The notes beneath the pieces were generated by a model. The model saw only the letters and a list, made by a program, of their open reading frames with translations, was not told the DNA's origin and did no database searches. Source: Stenotrophomonas rhizophila (lineage in GTDB: Bacteria > Pseudomonadota > Gammaproteobacteria > Xanthomonadales > Xanthomonadaceae). Taken from it: a stretch of 64,000 bases of DNA. The stretch is from NCBI RefSeq assembly GCF_003651185.1, contig NZ_RCDC01000004.1:1350659-1414658 (forward strand), in the 5' to 3' direction. Shown here one piece after another: positions 27,186-36,595 of the stretch (position 1 is the stretch's first letter; each line of letters begins with the position of its first letter). The position numbers and the translations under genes were made by a program.

Positions 27186-27980
27186 TCAATGGATGGCCGT
27201 GCCGATCCGCGACGGTTCGAAGCCGTCCTTGCAGAACCAGCCCGAGCAGTTCAGCCAGATCAGGAACGCCTTGCCACGGAGATTCTCCTCCGGCAGCAGG
27301 CCCCAGAAACGGCCGTCGTCACTGTTGTCGCGATTGTCGCCCATGACCAGGTACTTGCCGGCCGGGACGGTCCACTGCCCTTCGCCTCGGGCGTAGTCGG
27401 TCTCCAGCACGGTATGCGTGCGGCCCGGCAGGTGCTCGACCAGCAGCGAGCTGCCCTCGCCCTGGCCGTTGTGGCCTGCGTACAGACCCTTGTTGTCGTA
27501 TTTGACCGGCTCGCCGTTGAGGATCAGGCCGTTGCCCTGGAACTCGATCTCGTCGCCCGGCACGCCGATCACGCGCTTGATGAAGTTCTCACCCTTGGCC
27601 GGATCGTTGTCCGAGTGGCCCGGGAAATGGAACACCACCACGTCGCCGCGCTTGGGCTCGCCGAACGGGATCACCTTGGCGTTGTTCAGTGGCAGGCGCA
27701 GGCCGTAGGAAAACTTGTTGACCAGGATGAAATCGCCGATCAGCAGGTTGGGCATCATCGAGCTGGACGGAATCTTGTACGGCTCGGCGATGAAGCTGCG
27801 CACCACCAGCACGATCGCCAGCACCGGGAAGAACGCCCGCGCGTAGTCGACCATCACCGGCTCGGTGTCCAGCAGGCCGGCGCGCTGGGCGCGGCGCTTG
27901 GCGAAGTACAGCTTTTCGGCCAGCAGGATCAGGCCCGAGGCCAACGTCAGTACGACCAGGAGGAGCTCAAACAATTTCAT
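27186..27980 (-). CDS. lepB: Signal peptidase I
   Basis: 264 residues. N-terminal transmembrane anchors (about 4-22 and 45-65), then a periplasmic S26 catalytic domain. Boxes: PSSSMMPNL with the nucleophile Ser near residue 73, KRVIGVPGD with the general-base Lys near residue 128, and GDNRDNSDDGR near 220. Removes signal peptides from Sec- and Tat-exported proteins. Two Cys in NCSGWFC near the C terminus may form a disulfide. Located 100 bases after lepA. Confidence 0.95.
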   Translation of the reverse strand: MKLFELLLVVLTLASGLILLAEKLYFAKRRAQRAGLLDTEPVMVDYARAFFPVLAIVLVVRSFIAEPYKIPSSSMMPNLLIGDFILVNKFSYGLRLPLNNAKVIPFGEPKRGDVVVFHFPGHSDNDPAKGENFIKRVIGVPGDEIEFQGNGLILNGEPVKYDNKGLYAGHNGQGEGSSLLVEHLPGRTHTVLETDYARGEGQWTVPAGKYLVMGDNRDNSDDGRFWGLLPEENLRGKAFLIWLNCSGWFCKDGFEPSRIGTAIH

Positions 27981-28080
27981 GCAGTGTCCTTGGGAACGAT
28001 TGCAGCGGTGTGGTGTGCCCCTGCGCGTCCGGCGACACCGATCCGGTGCCGCCTGCCGCTGCCGGGAAAGCCATCCGGCC

Positions 28081-29886
28081 TTACTTGTCCATCTGCAGCA
28101 CGGCCAGGAAGGCTTCCTGCGGGATTTCCACGCGGCCGACCTGCTTCATGCGCTTCTTGCCTTCCTTCTGTTTCTCGAGCAGCTTCTTCTTGCGCGAAAC
28201 GTCGCCACCATAGCACTTGGCCAGCACGTTCTTGCGCATCGCCTTGACCGTGGTGCGCGAGATGATCTGCGAGCCGACGGCGGCCTGGATGGCCACGTCG
28301 AACTGCTGGCGCGGGATCAGTTCCTTCATCTTCTCGCACAGCTCGCGGCCACGGCGGTCGGCATGGCTGCGGTGCACGATCAGCGACAGCGCATCGACCT
28401 TGTCGCCGTTGATCAGCACGTCCACACGGACGAACGGACCGGCATCGAAACGCACGAAGTGATAGTCCAGCGAGGCATAGCCACGGCTGACCGACTTCAG
28501 CTTGTCAAAGAAGTCCAGCACCACCTCGGCCATCGGCAGCTCGTAGCTGATCTGCACCTGGCTGCCCAGGTAGTTGATGCCGATCTGGCTGCCGCGCTTT
28601 TCTTCGCACAGCTTGATGATGTTGCCGATGTACTCCTCGGGGGTGAGCACATTGGCGCGGATGATCGGCTCGCGGATCTCATCGACCATGTTCACCGGCG
28701 GCAGCTTGGCCGGGTTGTCCATGTTGATGATGGTGCCGTCGGTCTTGAGCACTTCATAGACCACGGTCGGCGCGGTGCTGATCAGGTCCAGGTTGTACTC
28801 GCGTTCCAGGCGCTCCTGCACGATTTCCATGTGCAGCATGCCCAGGAACCCGCAGCGGAAGCCGAAGCCCATCGCCTCGGAGCTTTCCGGCTCGAAGCGC
28901 AGCGCGGCATCGTTCAGGCGCAGCTTGTCCAGCGCTTCGCGCAGGTCCGGGTAATCCTCGGCATCGACCGGGAACAGGCCGGCGAACACGCGCGGCTGCA
29001 TTTCCTGGAAGCCCGGCAGCGGCTTGGCGGCCGGATCGGCGGCCAGGGTCAGGGTGTCGCCGACCGGGGCACCGTGCACGTCCTTGATGCTGGCCGTCAC
29101 CCAGCCCACCTCACCGGCGTTCAGTGTCGGCAGCACCTTGCGCTTGGGGGTGAACACGCCGACGTTGTCGACCTGGTGATTGCGGCCGGTGGACATCACC
29201 TGCAGCTTGTCGCCGGCCTTGATCTGGCCCTGCATCACGCGCACCAGCGAGACCACGCCGAGGTAATTATCGAACCACGAGTCGATGATCAGCGCCTGCA
29301 GCTTGTCGGTATCGCGCGGCACCGGCGGCGGGATGCGATGCACGATCGCCTCCAGCACGTCGCCCACGTTCAGGCCAGTCTTGGCACTGACCGCCACGGC
29401 GTCGGTGGCATCGATGCCGATCACGGCCTCGATCTCGGCCTTGGCACGGTCGATGTCGGCGGTGGGCAGGTCGATCTTGTTGATCACCGGCACCACTTCC
29501 AGCCCCTGCTCGACCGCCGTGTAGCAGTTGGCGACGGACTGTGCTTCCACGCCCTGGGCGGCATCGACCACCAGCAGCGCGCCTTCGCAGGCGGCCAGCG
29601 AGCGGCTGACTTCATAGGAGAAGTCGACATGCCCGGGGGTGTCGATGAAGTTCAGGTGGTAGGTGTGGCCGTCTTTGGCGACATACGGCAGCGAGACCGA
29701 CTGGGCCTTGATGGTGATGCCACGCTCGCGCTCGATCGGGTTCGAGTCGAGCACCTGCGCCTCCATCTCACGGGCCTGGAGGCCGCCGCAAAGCTGGATG
29801 ATGCGATCGGCCAGCGTGGACTTGCCGTGGTCGACGTGGGCGATGATGGAGAAGTTGCGGATGAACCGCATCGAATCAGAAGACAT
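28081..29886 (-). CDS. lepA: Elongation factor 4 (LepA)
   Basis: 601 residues. GTPase motifs AHVDHGKST (near residue 16), DTPGHVDF (near 82) and NKIDLP (near 136), followed by EF-G-like domains and the LepA-specific C-terminal domain ending in a Lys-rich segment ([18 protein letters not shown]). Ribosome-associated GTPase implicated in translation elongation under stress and in 30S biogenesis. The start MSSDSMRF is as in xanthomonad homologues. A terminator-like hairpin separates it from mucD upstream. Confidence 0.96.
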   Translation of the reverse strand: MSSDSMRFIRNFSIIAHVDHGKSTLADRIIQLCGGLQAREMEAQVLDSNPIERERGITIKAQSVSLPYVAKDGHTYHLNFIDTPGHVDFSYEVSRSLAACEGALLVVDAAQGVEAQSVANCYTAVEQGLEVVPVINKIDLPTADIDRAKAEIEAVIGIDATDAVAVSAKTGLNVGDVLEAIVHRIPPPVPRDTDKLQALIIDSWFDNYLGVVSLVRVMQGQIKAGDKLQVMSTGRNHQVDNVGVFTPKRKVLPTLNAGEVGWVTASIKDVHGAPVGDTLTLAADPAAKPLPGFQEMQPRVFAGLFPVDAEDYPDLREALDKLRLNDAALRFEPESSEAMGFGFRCGFLGMLHMEIVQERLEREYNLDLISTAPTVVYEVLKTDGTIINMDNPAKLPPVNMVDEIREPIIRANVLTPEEYIGNIIKLCEEKRGSQIGINYLGSQVQISYELPMAEVVLDFFDKLKSVSRGYASLDYHFVRFDAGPFVRVDVLINGDKVDALSLIVHRSHADRRGRELCEKMKELIPRQQFDVAIQAAVGSQIISRTTVKAMRKNVLAKCYGGDVSRKKKLLEKQKEGKKRMKQVGRVEIPQEAFLAVLQMDK

Positions 29887-29986
29887 AGGTGGCGGCGGCG
29901 CGTCGCGTCGTCAGGATGACTGCGGATTATCGCATGGCCGGCCCGATCCCGCGTGGGCCCGGCAGCGATTGTCGCCAACGGCCCCC

Positions 29987-30019
29987 CAGAAACGACCGGG
30001 CCCGCCGAAGCGGGCCCGG
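29987..30019 (-). terminator. Terminator-like hairpin between mucD and lepA
   Basis: A ten-base-pair GC stem (29996-30005 with 30010-30019) with a UUCG loop on the minus strand is followed by TCGTTTCT, a weak T tract. It probably gives partial termination after the sigma-E operon. Confidence 0.6.
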
Positions 30020-30039
30020 AAACGCAGGCGGGGCGGGGC

Positions 30040-31572
30040 TTACTGCCCGGCCTTGACCGCCACGAAGGCGCTGTTGCCGTTGGCGCGGATCAGCAACATG
30101 ACCACGTCACCCTTGCTGTATCCGGCCAGCGCCTTGTTCAGCGCGGCCACGCTGCCGACCGGGGTACGGCCGACCTGCAGCACCACCAGGCCCGGCGACA
30201 GGCCGGCGTCACGCGCGGACTGGCCGTTGACCCGGGTGATGCGCACGCCCTCGCCCGCCGACAGGCCCAGCTGCTGGCGCTGCGGGGCGGTCAAGTCGGC
30301 CACCTCCAGCCCCAGCAGGGCATTGGCGCCGGCCTCGGGCTTGGCCGCTTCCGCGGTCGGACGGGCGGCGCCACGCTCGGCGTCTTCGGCCAGTTCGGTC
30401 AGGGTGGCGGTGATCTCCCGCTCCTTGCCATCGCGCAGCACGCTCAGGCGGACCTTGCTGCCCGGCGGCAGCGCGCCGATGGCCGGCGGCAGATCGCTGA
30501 AGGTATTGATCGGGCTGCCATTGACCGAGCGGATCACATCGCCCGGCTCGATACCGGCCTTGAGCGCCGCGCTGCCCGCGACCACCTCGTTGACCAGCGC
30601 GCCACGGCTGTCCGGCAGGCCCAGCCCCTGGGCCTTGAGGCCATCGATCGGGCCGACCGCCGCGCCGAGCTGGCCACGGCTGACCCGGCCGGTCTTCTTG
30701 ATCTGCTCCACCGCACCCATCGCAAGGTCGATCGGGATCGCGAAGCTGATCCCCATATAGCCACCGGAAGCGGAGAAGATCTGCGAGTTGATGCCGACCA
30801 CTTCACCGCGGGTGTTGAGCAGCGGGCCACCGGAGTTGCCCTGGTTGATCGCCACGTCGGTCTGGATGAAGGGCACATAGCGCTGGTCCGGGCCGCCGGT
30901 GCTGCGGCCGACCGCGCTGACGACGCCGGCGGTGACGGAGTGGTCCAGCCCGAACGGCGAACCGATCGCGACCACCCATTGACCCGGCTTGAGGGTGTTG
31001 GAGTCGCCCACGCGCACGGTCGGCAGATTCTTTCCGTCGATCTTGAGCAGCGCCACGTCGTACTGCTGGTCGCTGCCGACCACCTTGGCAGTGAACTCAC
31101 GGCGATCGCCAAGCTTGACCTTCACTTCGCTGGCATCAGCGACCACATGGTGATTGGTCAGCACGTAGCCGTCGGCGGAGATGATGAAACCCGAACCCAT
31201 GCCGCGGCCGCGGATGCTCGGGGTGCCGTCATCGGGACCGTCGGCACCCTGCCCCGGCATCTGGAAATCCGGGCCGAAGAAGCGACGGAAGAATTCCGGC
31301 ATGTCCTGGTCGGACGGCCCGGCCATGCGTGCCTGGCGGTTGCTGCGCACGATGGTGGTCTCGACATTGACCACGCCCGGCCCGACCTGTTCGACCAGAT
31401 TGGTGAAGTCCGGCAGGCCACTGACCAGCTGCGGCGCCGGCGCGCGGGGTGCAGCGGCGGCCGCCGGCGCGGCAGCGGTGGCCGGCGATGGCGACGGCGA
31501 CTGCGCGCAGGCCACCAGTGGGAGCGTCATGGCGATCAGCGCCAGGGCATGGGTACGGATACGGGCGGTCAT
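30040..31572 (-). CDS. mucD: DegP/MucD-family periplasmic serine protease
   Basis: 510 residues. A signal sequence ends LVAC (lipobox-like, Cys22) followed by an Ala/Pro linker, so it may be lipidated. Protease domain with His in LTNHHVV, Asp in YDVALLK and Ser in GNSGGPLL, then two PDZ domains (about 300-390 and 405-505). Degrades misfolded envelope proteins and, in pseudomonads and xanthomonads, counteracts the sigma-E-type stress response. Third gene of rpoE-rseA-mucD, 81 bases after rseA, with GGAGG before its ATG. Confidence 0.93.
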   Translation of the reverse strand: MTARIRTHALALIAMTLPLVACAQSPSPSPATAAAPAAAAAPRAPAPQLVSGLPDFTNLVEQVGPGVVNVETTIVRSNRQARMAGPSDQDMPEFFRRFFGPDFQMPGQGADGPDDGTPSIRGRGMGSGFIISADGYVLTNHHVVADASEVKVKLGDRREFTAKVVGSDQQYDVALLKIDGKNLPTVRVGDSNTLKPGQWVVAIGSPFGLDHSVTAGVVSAVGRSTGGPDQRYVPFIQTDVAINQGNSGGPLLNTRGEVVGINSQIFSASGGYMGISFAIPIDLAMGAVEQIKKTGRVSRGQLGAAVGPIDGLKAQGLGLPDSRGALVNEVVAGSAALKAGIEPGDVIRSVNGSPINTFSDLPPAIGALPPGSKVRLSVLRDGKEREITATLTELAEDAERGAARPTAEAAKPEAGANALLGLEVADLTAPQRQQLGLSAGEGVRITRVNGQSARDAGLSPGLVVLQVGRTPVGSVAALNKALAGYSKGDVVMLLIRANGNSAFVAVKAGQ

Positions 31573-31609
31573 CAGACACGAACCTCCGGGTCAGGGAACA
31601 AAGGGGGAA

Positions 31610-31633
31610 CGCTCCGGCGCACAGGCCGGAGCG
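31610..31633 (-). other. Hairpin in the rseA-mucD gap
   Basis: Eight perfect base pairs (31610-31617 with 31626-31633) around an eight-base loop lie between rseA and mucD. On the minus strand C- and T-rich sequence follows, not a true T run, so it may be an attenuator or an RNA processing/stability element instead of a full terminator. Confidence 0.4.
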
Positions 31634-31653
31634 GAGCGTCAGCGCGACGATGC

Positions 31654-32553
31654 TCAGTCGCGGTGCCGGCGCGCAGGTTCGGCCGACTCGGCCGACTCCT
31701 GCAGGCGCGGCTCGAACGGATAGAACGCGGCCTGCGGCGCCTGTGTGGAGAAGCTCGCATTGAGCGCGCCGCCGGCGGCCGGGGCCAGGCTGGAGCGCGG
31801 CCAAGGCTTGGCCTGCAGCGTGCCGACCTCACCGAACGGGAACTGCCGCGCGGCGGCCGCCGGCATGGCCGGGGCCAATGGCGCCTGGCTGGCGATCGCC
31901 CGCTGCGGCTCGGCACTGCGCTCGGCGGCGCTGCGCGCGGCCTGCTGGGTACGCGTGGCACTGGCGCTGGCGCGGCGTGCCGTCGCCACGTCCTGGCGGC
32001 GGCTGGCGGCAGCCACCGCAGCAGCGGGCACCGCCGCCACGGCGAGCGCCTGTTCGGCGGCAGAGGCTTCGGTCACCGGTGCAGCAGGCAGCTCGGCCTG
32101 GCTGGCGATGATGGTGGTCGGCGCGTCCAGCGGGGCCGGGGCCGGCAGCTGCTCGCGGGTCATGAACATCGCCACGGCCGCGACGGAGGCGGCCAACGCC
32201 GCCCCCCCGCCCCAGCGTCGCCAGCCGCCACGCCGTTCCTGACGGTCATGGCTGCGCTCGACATTGGCCTGCATCGCGGGTGCCGGCTCAGCGGCCACGG
32301 AAATGCGCACCCGCTCGGCGAAATCGACCGGCGCCGGTGCGCAGGCCTGCCCGCGCAGCACATCGCCGAGCATCTGCCAGCGTTCGTTGCAGCTGGACAA
32401 GGCCTCATCGTGTTCCAGCCGGCGCAGCATGAAACGTGCTTCATCGGCTGACAGCTCGCCATCGATCAACGAGGACAGCTGCTGCCGGTAATGGGCGTCG
32501 AATTTATCGGGGGACGCGCCCCGGGAAGCATCATTGGACATATCGTGGCTCAT
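31654..32553 (-). CDS. rseA: Sigma-E anti-sigma factor RseA-like
   Basis: 299 residues, longer than E. coli RseA (216) because of an Ala/Pro-rich periplasmic tail. The cytoplasmic N-terminal domain contains the sigma-binding core (QQLSSLIDGELSADEARFMLRRL), then a transmembrane helix at about 113-131 (GGGAALAASVAAVAMFM) and about 165 extracytoplasmic residues. It should hold RpoE inactive until proteolysis releases it. It overlaps rpoE by four bases (ATGA). No rseB follows; mucD comes directly next. Confidence 0.85.
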   Translation of the reverse strand: MSHDMSNDASRGASPDKFDAHYRQQLSSLIDGELSADEARFMLRRLEHDEALSSCNERWQMLGDVLRGQACAPAPVDFAERVRISVAAEPAPAMQANVERSHDRQERRGGWRRWGGGAALAASVAAVAMFMTREQLPAPAPLDAPTTIIASQAELPAAPVTEASAAEQALAVAAVPAAAVAAASRRQDVATARRASASATRTQQAARSAAERSAEPQRAIASQAPLAPAMPAAAARQFPFGEVGTLQAKPWPRSSLAPAAGGALNASFSTQAPQAAFYPFEPRLQESAESAEPARRHRD

Positions 32554-33170
32554 GCGCGGCTCTTCTCGCGGGTGGCGCTGCCCACATCGAGCAGCGGCCG
32601 AAGTTCAGTGTCGATCGCCTCGCGGGCACGGAAGATCCGCGACCGCACGGTGCCGATCGGGCACCCCATCTTCTGCGCGATTTCGTCGTAACTCAGGCCG
32701 TCCACCTCGCGCATGGTGATGGCCGACCGCAGCTCTTCAGGCAGCGCCGACACCGCCTTCATCACCGTCTGTTCCAGCTCCTGGCGCATCAACTCGCGTT
32801 CGGGCGTGTCGGTGTCGCGCAGGCGGGTGCCGCTGTCGTACTGCTCGGCGTCCCCGATCTCGATGTCATCGGTGGGCGGGCGGCGGTTGTGGGCGGCGAG
32901 ATGGTTCTTGGCAGTGTTCACGGCGATCCTGTGCAGCCAGGTATAGAACTGGGCGTCGCCCCGGAAACTGCCGATCGCGCGATACGCGCGGACGAAAGTG
33001 TCCTGGGCCACGTCCTGACATTCACTCCAGTCCGCGATGTAGCGCCCGATCAGCGCGATGACCCGATGCTGATACTTGCGTACCAGGACATCGAACGCCC
33101 CGCTCTCGCCACGCTGCACACGTCGGACCAGCTCCAGGTCCAGCTCCTGTGGTGTTTCAACCTCGGCCAT
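32550..33170 (-). CDS. rpoE: RNA polymerase sigma factor RpoE (ECF, sigma-E)
   Basis: 206 residues. Region 2 (FDVLVRKYQHRVIALIGRY, then AQDTFVRAYRAIGSFRG, ending FYTWLHRIAVNTAKNHL) and region 4 (ALPEELRSAITMREVDGLSYDEIAQKMG with CPIGTVRSRIFRARE) are complete and match envelope-stress sigma factors. Controls the response to misfolded outer-membrane proteins. The ATG at 33170 is used; longer in-frame extension runs through an unrelated antisense frame. A sigma-E-type promoter lies 40-67 bases upstream, implying autoregulation. Confidence 0.95.
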   Translation of the reverse strand: MAEVETPQELDLELVRRVQRGESGAFDVLVRKYQHRVIALIGRYIADWSECQDVAQDTFVRAYRAIGSFRGDAQFYTWLHRIAVNTAKNHLAAHNRRPPTDDIEIGDAEQYDSGTRLRDTDTPERELMRQELEQTVMKAVSALPEELRSAITMREVDGLSYDEIAQKMGCPIGTVRSRIFRAREAIDTELRPLLDVGSATREKSRA

Positions 33171-33210
33171 GGGGGGCCGCACTCCTGTCAGCCCAACCGA
33201 CGTCGGGCAA

Positions 33211-33237
33211 TGAGACTGCCAATCCCGGGAAAAGTTC
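33211..33237 (-). promoter_or_regulatory. Sigma-E-type promoter of rpoE-rseA-mucD
   Basis: On the minus strand GAACTT (33237-33232) and TCTCA (33215-33211) are separated by 16 bases, matching the sigma-E consensus GAACTT-N16/17-TCnnA. Its position just upstream of rpoE indicates positive autoregulation, the usual wiring of this operon. Confidence 0.75.
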
Positions 33238-33278
33238 AGCGCTCGATCACACCGCGCCGCACCAGCTTTTAACCACCG

Positions 33279-33290
33279 TTCCGTTAAGGT
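33279..33290 (+). promoter_or_regulatory. Repeated motif TTCCGTTAAGGT upstream of the fadB-like gene
   Basis: The 12-base string TTCCGTTAAGGT followed by a CCGATC block occurs here, about 120 bases before the fadB-like start, and again at 37403-37414 before a secreted protein gene. It may be a shared binding site or promoter element. No known regulator site was matched. Confidence 0.35.
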
Positions 33291-33408
33291 TTCCGATCCA
33301 GGCAATGAATCGGCGGTATCTCTCCCCCAGCTATAGGGATTTGACGGGGAGGAAACAACCTCTGGATCATAGCCCCCTTCTCCATACACAACCGGATGGA
33401 ACGTTCCC

Positions 33409-35472
33409 ATGCTCTCAGGCTTCGATGGGCTCCGCTTCTCGCATTGGCACCCGCAGATCCGTGACGATGGCGTCGTCGTGCTCAGCCTCGACCGCCACGA
33501 CAGCAGCGTCAATGCCATGTCGCAGGACGTGCTGCTCGAACTGGGCGACCTGATCGAGCGGATCGGGATGGACCCGCCCAAGGCGGTGGTGATCCAGTCG
33601 ATCAAGGCGGCCGGCTTCATCGCCGGGGCGGACCTGAAGGAATTCCAGGAATTCGACCGCCGCGGCACCGTCAATGACGCGATCCGCCGTGGCCAGAGCA
33701 CCTACCAGAAGCTGGCCGAACTGCCCTGCCCGACCGTCGCGGCGATCCACGGTCATTGCCTGGGCGGCGGCACCGAGCTGGCCCTGGCCTGCCGTTACCG
33801 CGTGGCCTCCAACGATGCCTCCACCCGCATCGGCCTGCCGGAAACCCAGCTGGGCATCTTCCCGGGCTGGGGCGGCAGCTCGCGCCTGCCGCAGCTGGTG
33901 GGCGCCCCGGCGGCGATGGACATGATGCTGACCGGCCGCAATCTGTCGGCCTCGGCCGCGCGCAACATCGGCCTGGTCGACAAGGTCGTCGCGCCGGCCG
34001 TGCTGCTCGATACCGCCGTATCGCTCGCGCTGAAGGGCACCACCCGGCCGTTCAAGCAGCGCGCGACCGCGTGGATCACCAACACCTGGCTGGCGCGCAA
34101 GCTGCTCGCACCGCAGATGGCCAAGCAGGTCGCCCGCAAGGCGCGCAAGGAGCATTACCCCGCTCCCTACGCACTGATCAACACCTGGGCACGCACCGGT
34201 GGCAGCCCGATCCAGACCCGTCTGGATGCCGAACGCCGCGCCGTGGTGAAGCTGGCCGGCACCCCGACCGCCCGCAACCTGATCCGTATCTTCTTCCTGA
34301 CCGAACGCCTGAAGGCACTGGGCGGCAAGGACCACGGCATCCAGCACGTGCACGTGGTCGGCGCCGGCGTAATGGGCGGCGACATCGCGGCATGGTCGGC
34401 CTACAAGGGCTTCAACGTCACCCTGCAGGATCGCGAGCAGCGCTTCATCGACCCGGCCATGGAACGCGCGCAGGCGTTGTTCGCCAAGCGGGTGAAGGAC
34501 GACAGCAAGCGCCCGGCCGTGGCCGCGCGCCTGAAAGCCGATCTCGCGGGCGAGGGCGTGGCCCAGGCCGATCTGGTGATCGAAGCCATCATCGAAAACC
34601 CGGAAGCCAAGCGCGAGCTGTACCAGTCGCTGGAGCCGAGGATGAAGGCCGATGCGCTGCTGACCACCAACACCTCCTCGATCCCGCTGGACGAACTGCG
34701 CGACCACATCCAGCGCCCGGCGCAGTTTGCCGGCCTGCATTACTTCAACCCGGTCGCGCAGATGCCGCTGGTGGAAATCATCCATCATGACGGCATGGCG
34801 CCGGAGACCGAGCGCCGCCTGGCCTCGTTCTGCAAGGCGCTGGGCAAGTTCCCGGTGCCGGTGGCCGGCACCCCTGGCTTCCTGGTCAACCGCGTGCTGT
34901 TCCCGTACATGCTTGAAGCTGCCACCGCGTATGCCGAAGGCGTGCCGGGCCCGGTGCTGGACAAGGCCGCGGTGAAGTTCGGCATGCCGATGGGCCCGAT
35001 CGAACTGCTCGACACCGTTGGCCTGGATGTGGCCGCCGGCGTGGGCAAGGAACTGGCGCCCTTCCTTGGCCTGCAGGTACCGGCCGCCCTGGCGACCGTG
35101 GAACAGGGCAAGCGTGGCAAGAAGGACGGCCAGGGCCTGTACAAGTGGGAGAACGGACGCGCCCAGAAGCCGGACGTCCCCGCCAACGACGAGGTCCCGG
35201 CCGATCTGGAAGACCGCCTGATCCTGCCACTGCTCAACGAAGCGGTGGCCTGCCTGCACGACGGCGTCGTCGCCGACGCCGACCTGCTCGATGCCGGCGT
35301 GATCTTCGGCACCGGCTTCGCCCCGTTCCGCGGCGGCCCGATCCAGTACATCCGCGCCACCGGCGCCGATGCCCTGGTCGAACGCCTCAAGGTCCTGCAG
35401 CAGCGCTATGGCGATCGCTTCGCCCCGCGCCCGGGCTGGGAGTCGCCGGTACTGCGCGAACCGGTGATCTGA
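33409..35472 (+). CDS. Bifunctional enoyl-CoA hydratase / 3-hydroxyacyl-CoA dehydrogenase (FadB/FadJ-like)
   Basis: 687 residues. The N-terminal crotonase domain (about 1-200) has the oxyanion-hole block IKAAGFIAGADLKEF and the GHCLGGGTELALACRYRV and PETQLGIFPGWGG blocks carrying the two acidic residues. The dehydrogenase domain begins at about residue 305 (HVHVVGAGVMGGDIAAW, NAD-binding) with the HYFNPVAQMPLVEI catalytic His block near 445. It performs hydration and oxidation in fatty acid beta-oxidation. No thiolase (fadA) gene is adjacent, so its partner is elsewhere. A clear terminator follows. Confidence 0.92.
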   Translation: MLSGFDGLRFSHWHPQIRDDGVVVLSLDRHDSSVNAMSQDVLLELGDLIERIGMDPPKAVVIQSIKAAGFIAGADLKEFQEFDRRGTVNDAIRRGQSTYQKLAELPCPTVAAIHGHCLGGGTELALACRYRVASNDASTRIGLPETQLGIFPGWGGSSRLPQLVGAPAAMDMMLTGRNLSASAARNIGLVDKVVAPAVLLDTAVSLALKGTTRPFKQRATAWITNTWLARKLLAPQMAKQVARKARKEHYPAPYALINTWARTGGSPIQTRLDAERRAVVKLAGTPTARNLIRIFFLTERLKALGGKDHGIQHVHVVGAGVMGGDIAAWSAYKGFNVTLQDREQRFIDPAMERAQALFAKRVKDDSKRPAVAARLKADLAGEGVAQADLVIEAIIENPEAKRELYQSLEPRMKADALLTTNTSSIPLDELRDHIQRPAQFAGLHYFNPVAQMPLVEIIHHDGMAPETERRLASFCKALGKFPVPVAGTPGFLVNRVLFPYMLEAATAYAEGVPGPVLDKAAVKFGMPMGPIELLDTVGLDVAAGVGKELAPFLGLQVPAALATVEQGKRGKKDGQGLYKWENGRAQKPDVPANDEVPADLEDRLILPLLNEAVACLHDGVVADADLLDAGVIFGTGFAPFRGGPIQYIRATGADALVERLKVLQQRYGDRFAPRPGWESPVLREPVI

Positions 35473-35480
35473 GGATCGCG

Positions 35481-35509
35481 AAAACGCCAGCGCACGCTGG
35501 CGTTTTTTG
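35481..35509 (+). terminator. Rho-independent terminator after the fadB-like gene
   Basis: An 11-bp stem (35481-35491 with 35496-35506) with a GCAC loop ends in TTTTTT. It isolates the gene from the downstream pirin. Confidence 0.92.
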
Positions 35510-35617
35510 TGTGTGCTCGCGCGTGAAACCAGAACACCCTGTTACCGATACAGGCCTCCCACCTCCACACCCCGCATGCGATCCTCCCGCTCTGTCCCCG
35601 CCAGCGAGACCGCCCGC

Positions 35618-36481
35618 ATGACGACCATCATCGCCCCCCGCATCCATGACATCGGTGGCCTGCAGGTGCGCCGCGCCGTGCCGACTCTGCAGGCGCGTAG
35701 CGTCGGTCCGTTCGTCTTCGTCGACCAGATGGGCCCGGCCGTCCTCTCTCCCGGCACCGGCATCGACGTCCGCCCGCATCCGCATATCGGCCTGGCCACC
35801 GTCACCTTCCTCTGGTCCGGCGCCATCGGTCACCGAGACACACTCGGCTCGGACCAGGTCATCCGCCCCGGCGACGTCAACTGGATGACCGCCGGCCGCG
35901 GCATCGCCCACTCCGAACGCACGCCTGCCATCGAGCGCGAACACGACCATCCGCTGCACGGCATGCAGACCTGGCTGGCGCTGCCGAAGAGTGCCGAAGA
36001 GACCGATCCCGCGTTCTATCACCATGCCGCCGCCACCCTGCCCCAGCAGCGCCGCAACGGTGCCTGGCTGCGCGTCATCGCCGGCCGCGCATACGGCGAA
36101 GAATCCCCGGTCAAGGTGTTCGCCGATACCCTCAACGTGGCCATCGATCTCGACGCCGATGCGGAAATCGACCTGGATACCGGCCACGCCGAACGTTCGC
36201 TCTACATCCTCGACGGCCAGGCCCAGCTCGACGGCGTGGACATTCCCGCCCAGCACCTGATCATTCCCGAGCCCGGTGCACGCGGCCGCCTGCGCGCCAA
36301 GACCCCGATCAAGGCAATGCTGATGGGGGGCGAACCGCTCGACGGGCCACGCCACCTCTGGTGGAACTTCGTCTCCAGCTCCAGCGAACGGATCGAGCAG
36401 GCCAAGCACGATTGGGAATCGGGCCGCTTCGGCACGATTCCGGGGGACGATAAAGAGTTCATTCCGCTGCCCGCGTACTGA
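35618..36481 (+). CDS. Pirin family protein (first copy)
   Basis: 287-residue bicupin. The N-terminal cupin has the metal-site pattern HPHIGLATVTFLWSG near residue 50 and WMTAGRGIAHSE near 89, which supply the His and Glu ligands for iron. Bacterial pirins may act as quercetin dioxygenases or redox-sensitive regulators; this cannot be distinguished here. Start ATG at 35618, chosen because upstream in-frame sequence is low quality and runs across the terminator. Followed by aqpZ on the same strand with a 114-base gap. Confidence 0.87.
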   Translation: MTTIIAPRIHDIGGLQVRRAVPTLQARSVGPFVFVDQMGPAVLSPGTGIDVRPHPHIGLATVTFLWSGAIGHRDTLGSDQVIRPGDVNWMTAGRGIAHSERTPAIEREHDHPLHGMQTWLALPKSAEETDPAFYHHAAATLPQQRRNGAWLRVIAGRAYGEESPVKVFADTLNVAIDLDADAEIDLDTGHAERSLYILDGQAQLDGVDIPAQHLIIPEPGARGRLRAKTPIKAMLMGGEPLDGPRHLWWNFVSSSSERIEQAKHDWESGRFGTIPGDDKEFIPLPAY

Positions 36482-36595
36482 GCCGATCCCCCGGCGGGCA
36501 ACCGTTCGTCGGATGTTGACGCGGCCGTCACCCGGATGAACCCCGATTCAGCTACGTTGCGCCTGCCCACCCCGGGCATAACGTGGAGCACGTCG

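Noticed and set aside
27865..29919. 684-codon plus-strand frame opposite lepA and the lepB start
   Set aside because: Shadow frame; lepA and lepB motifs on the minus strand are complete.
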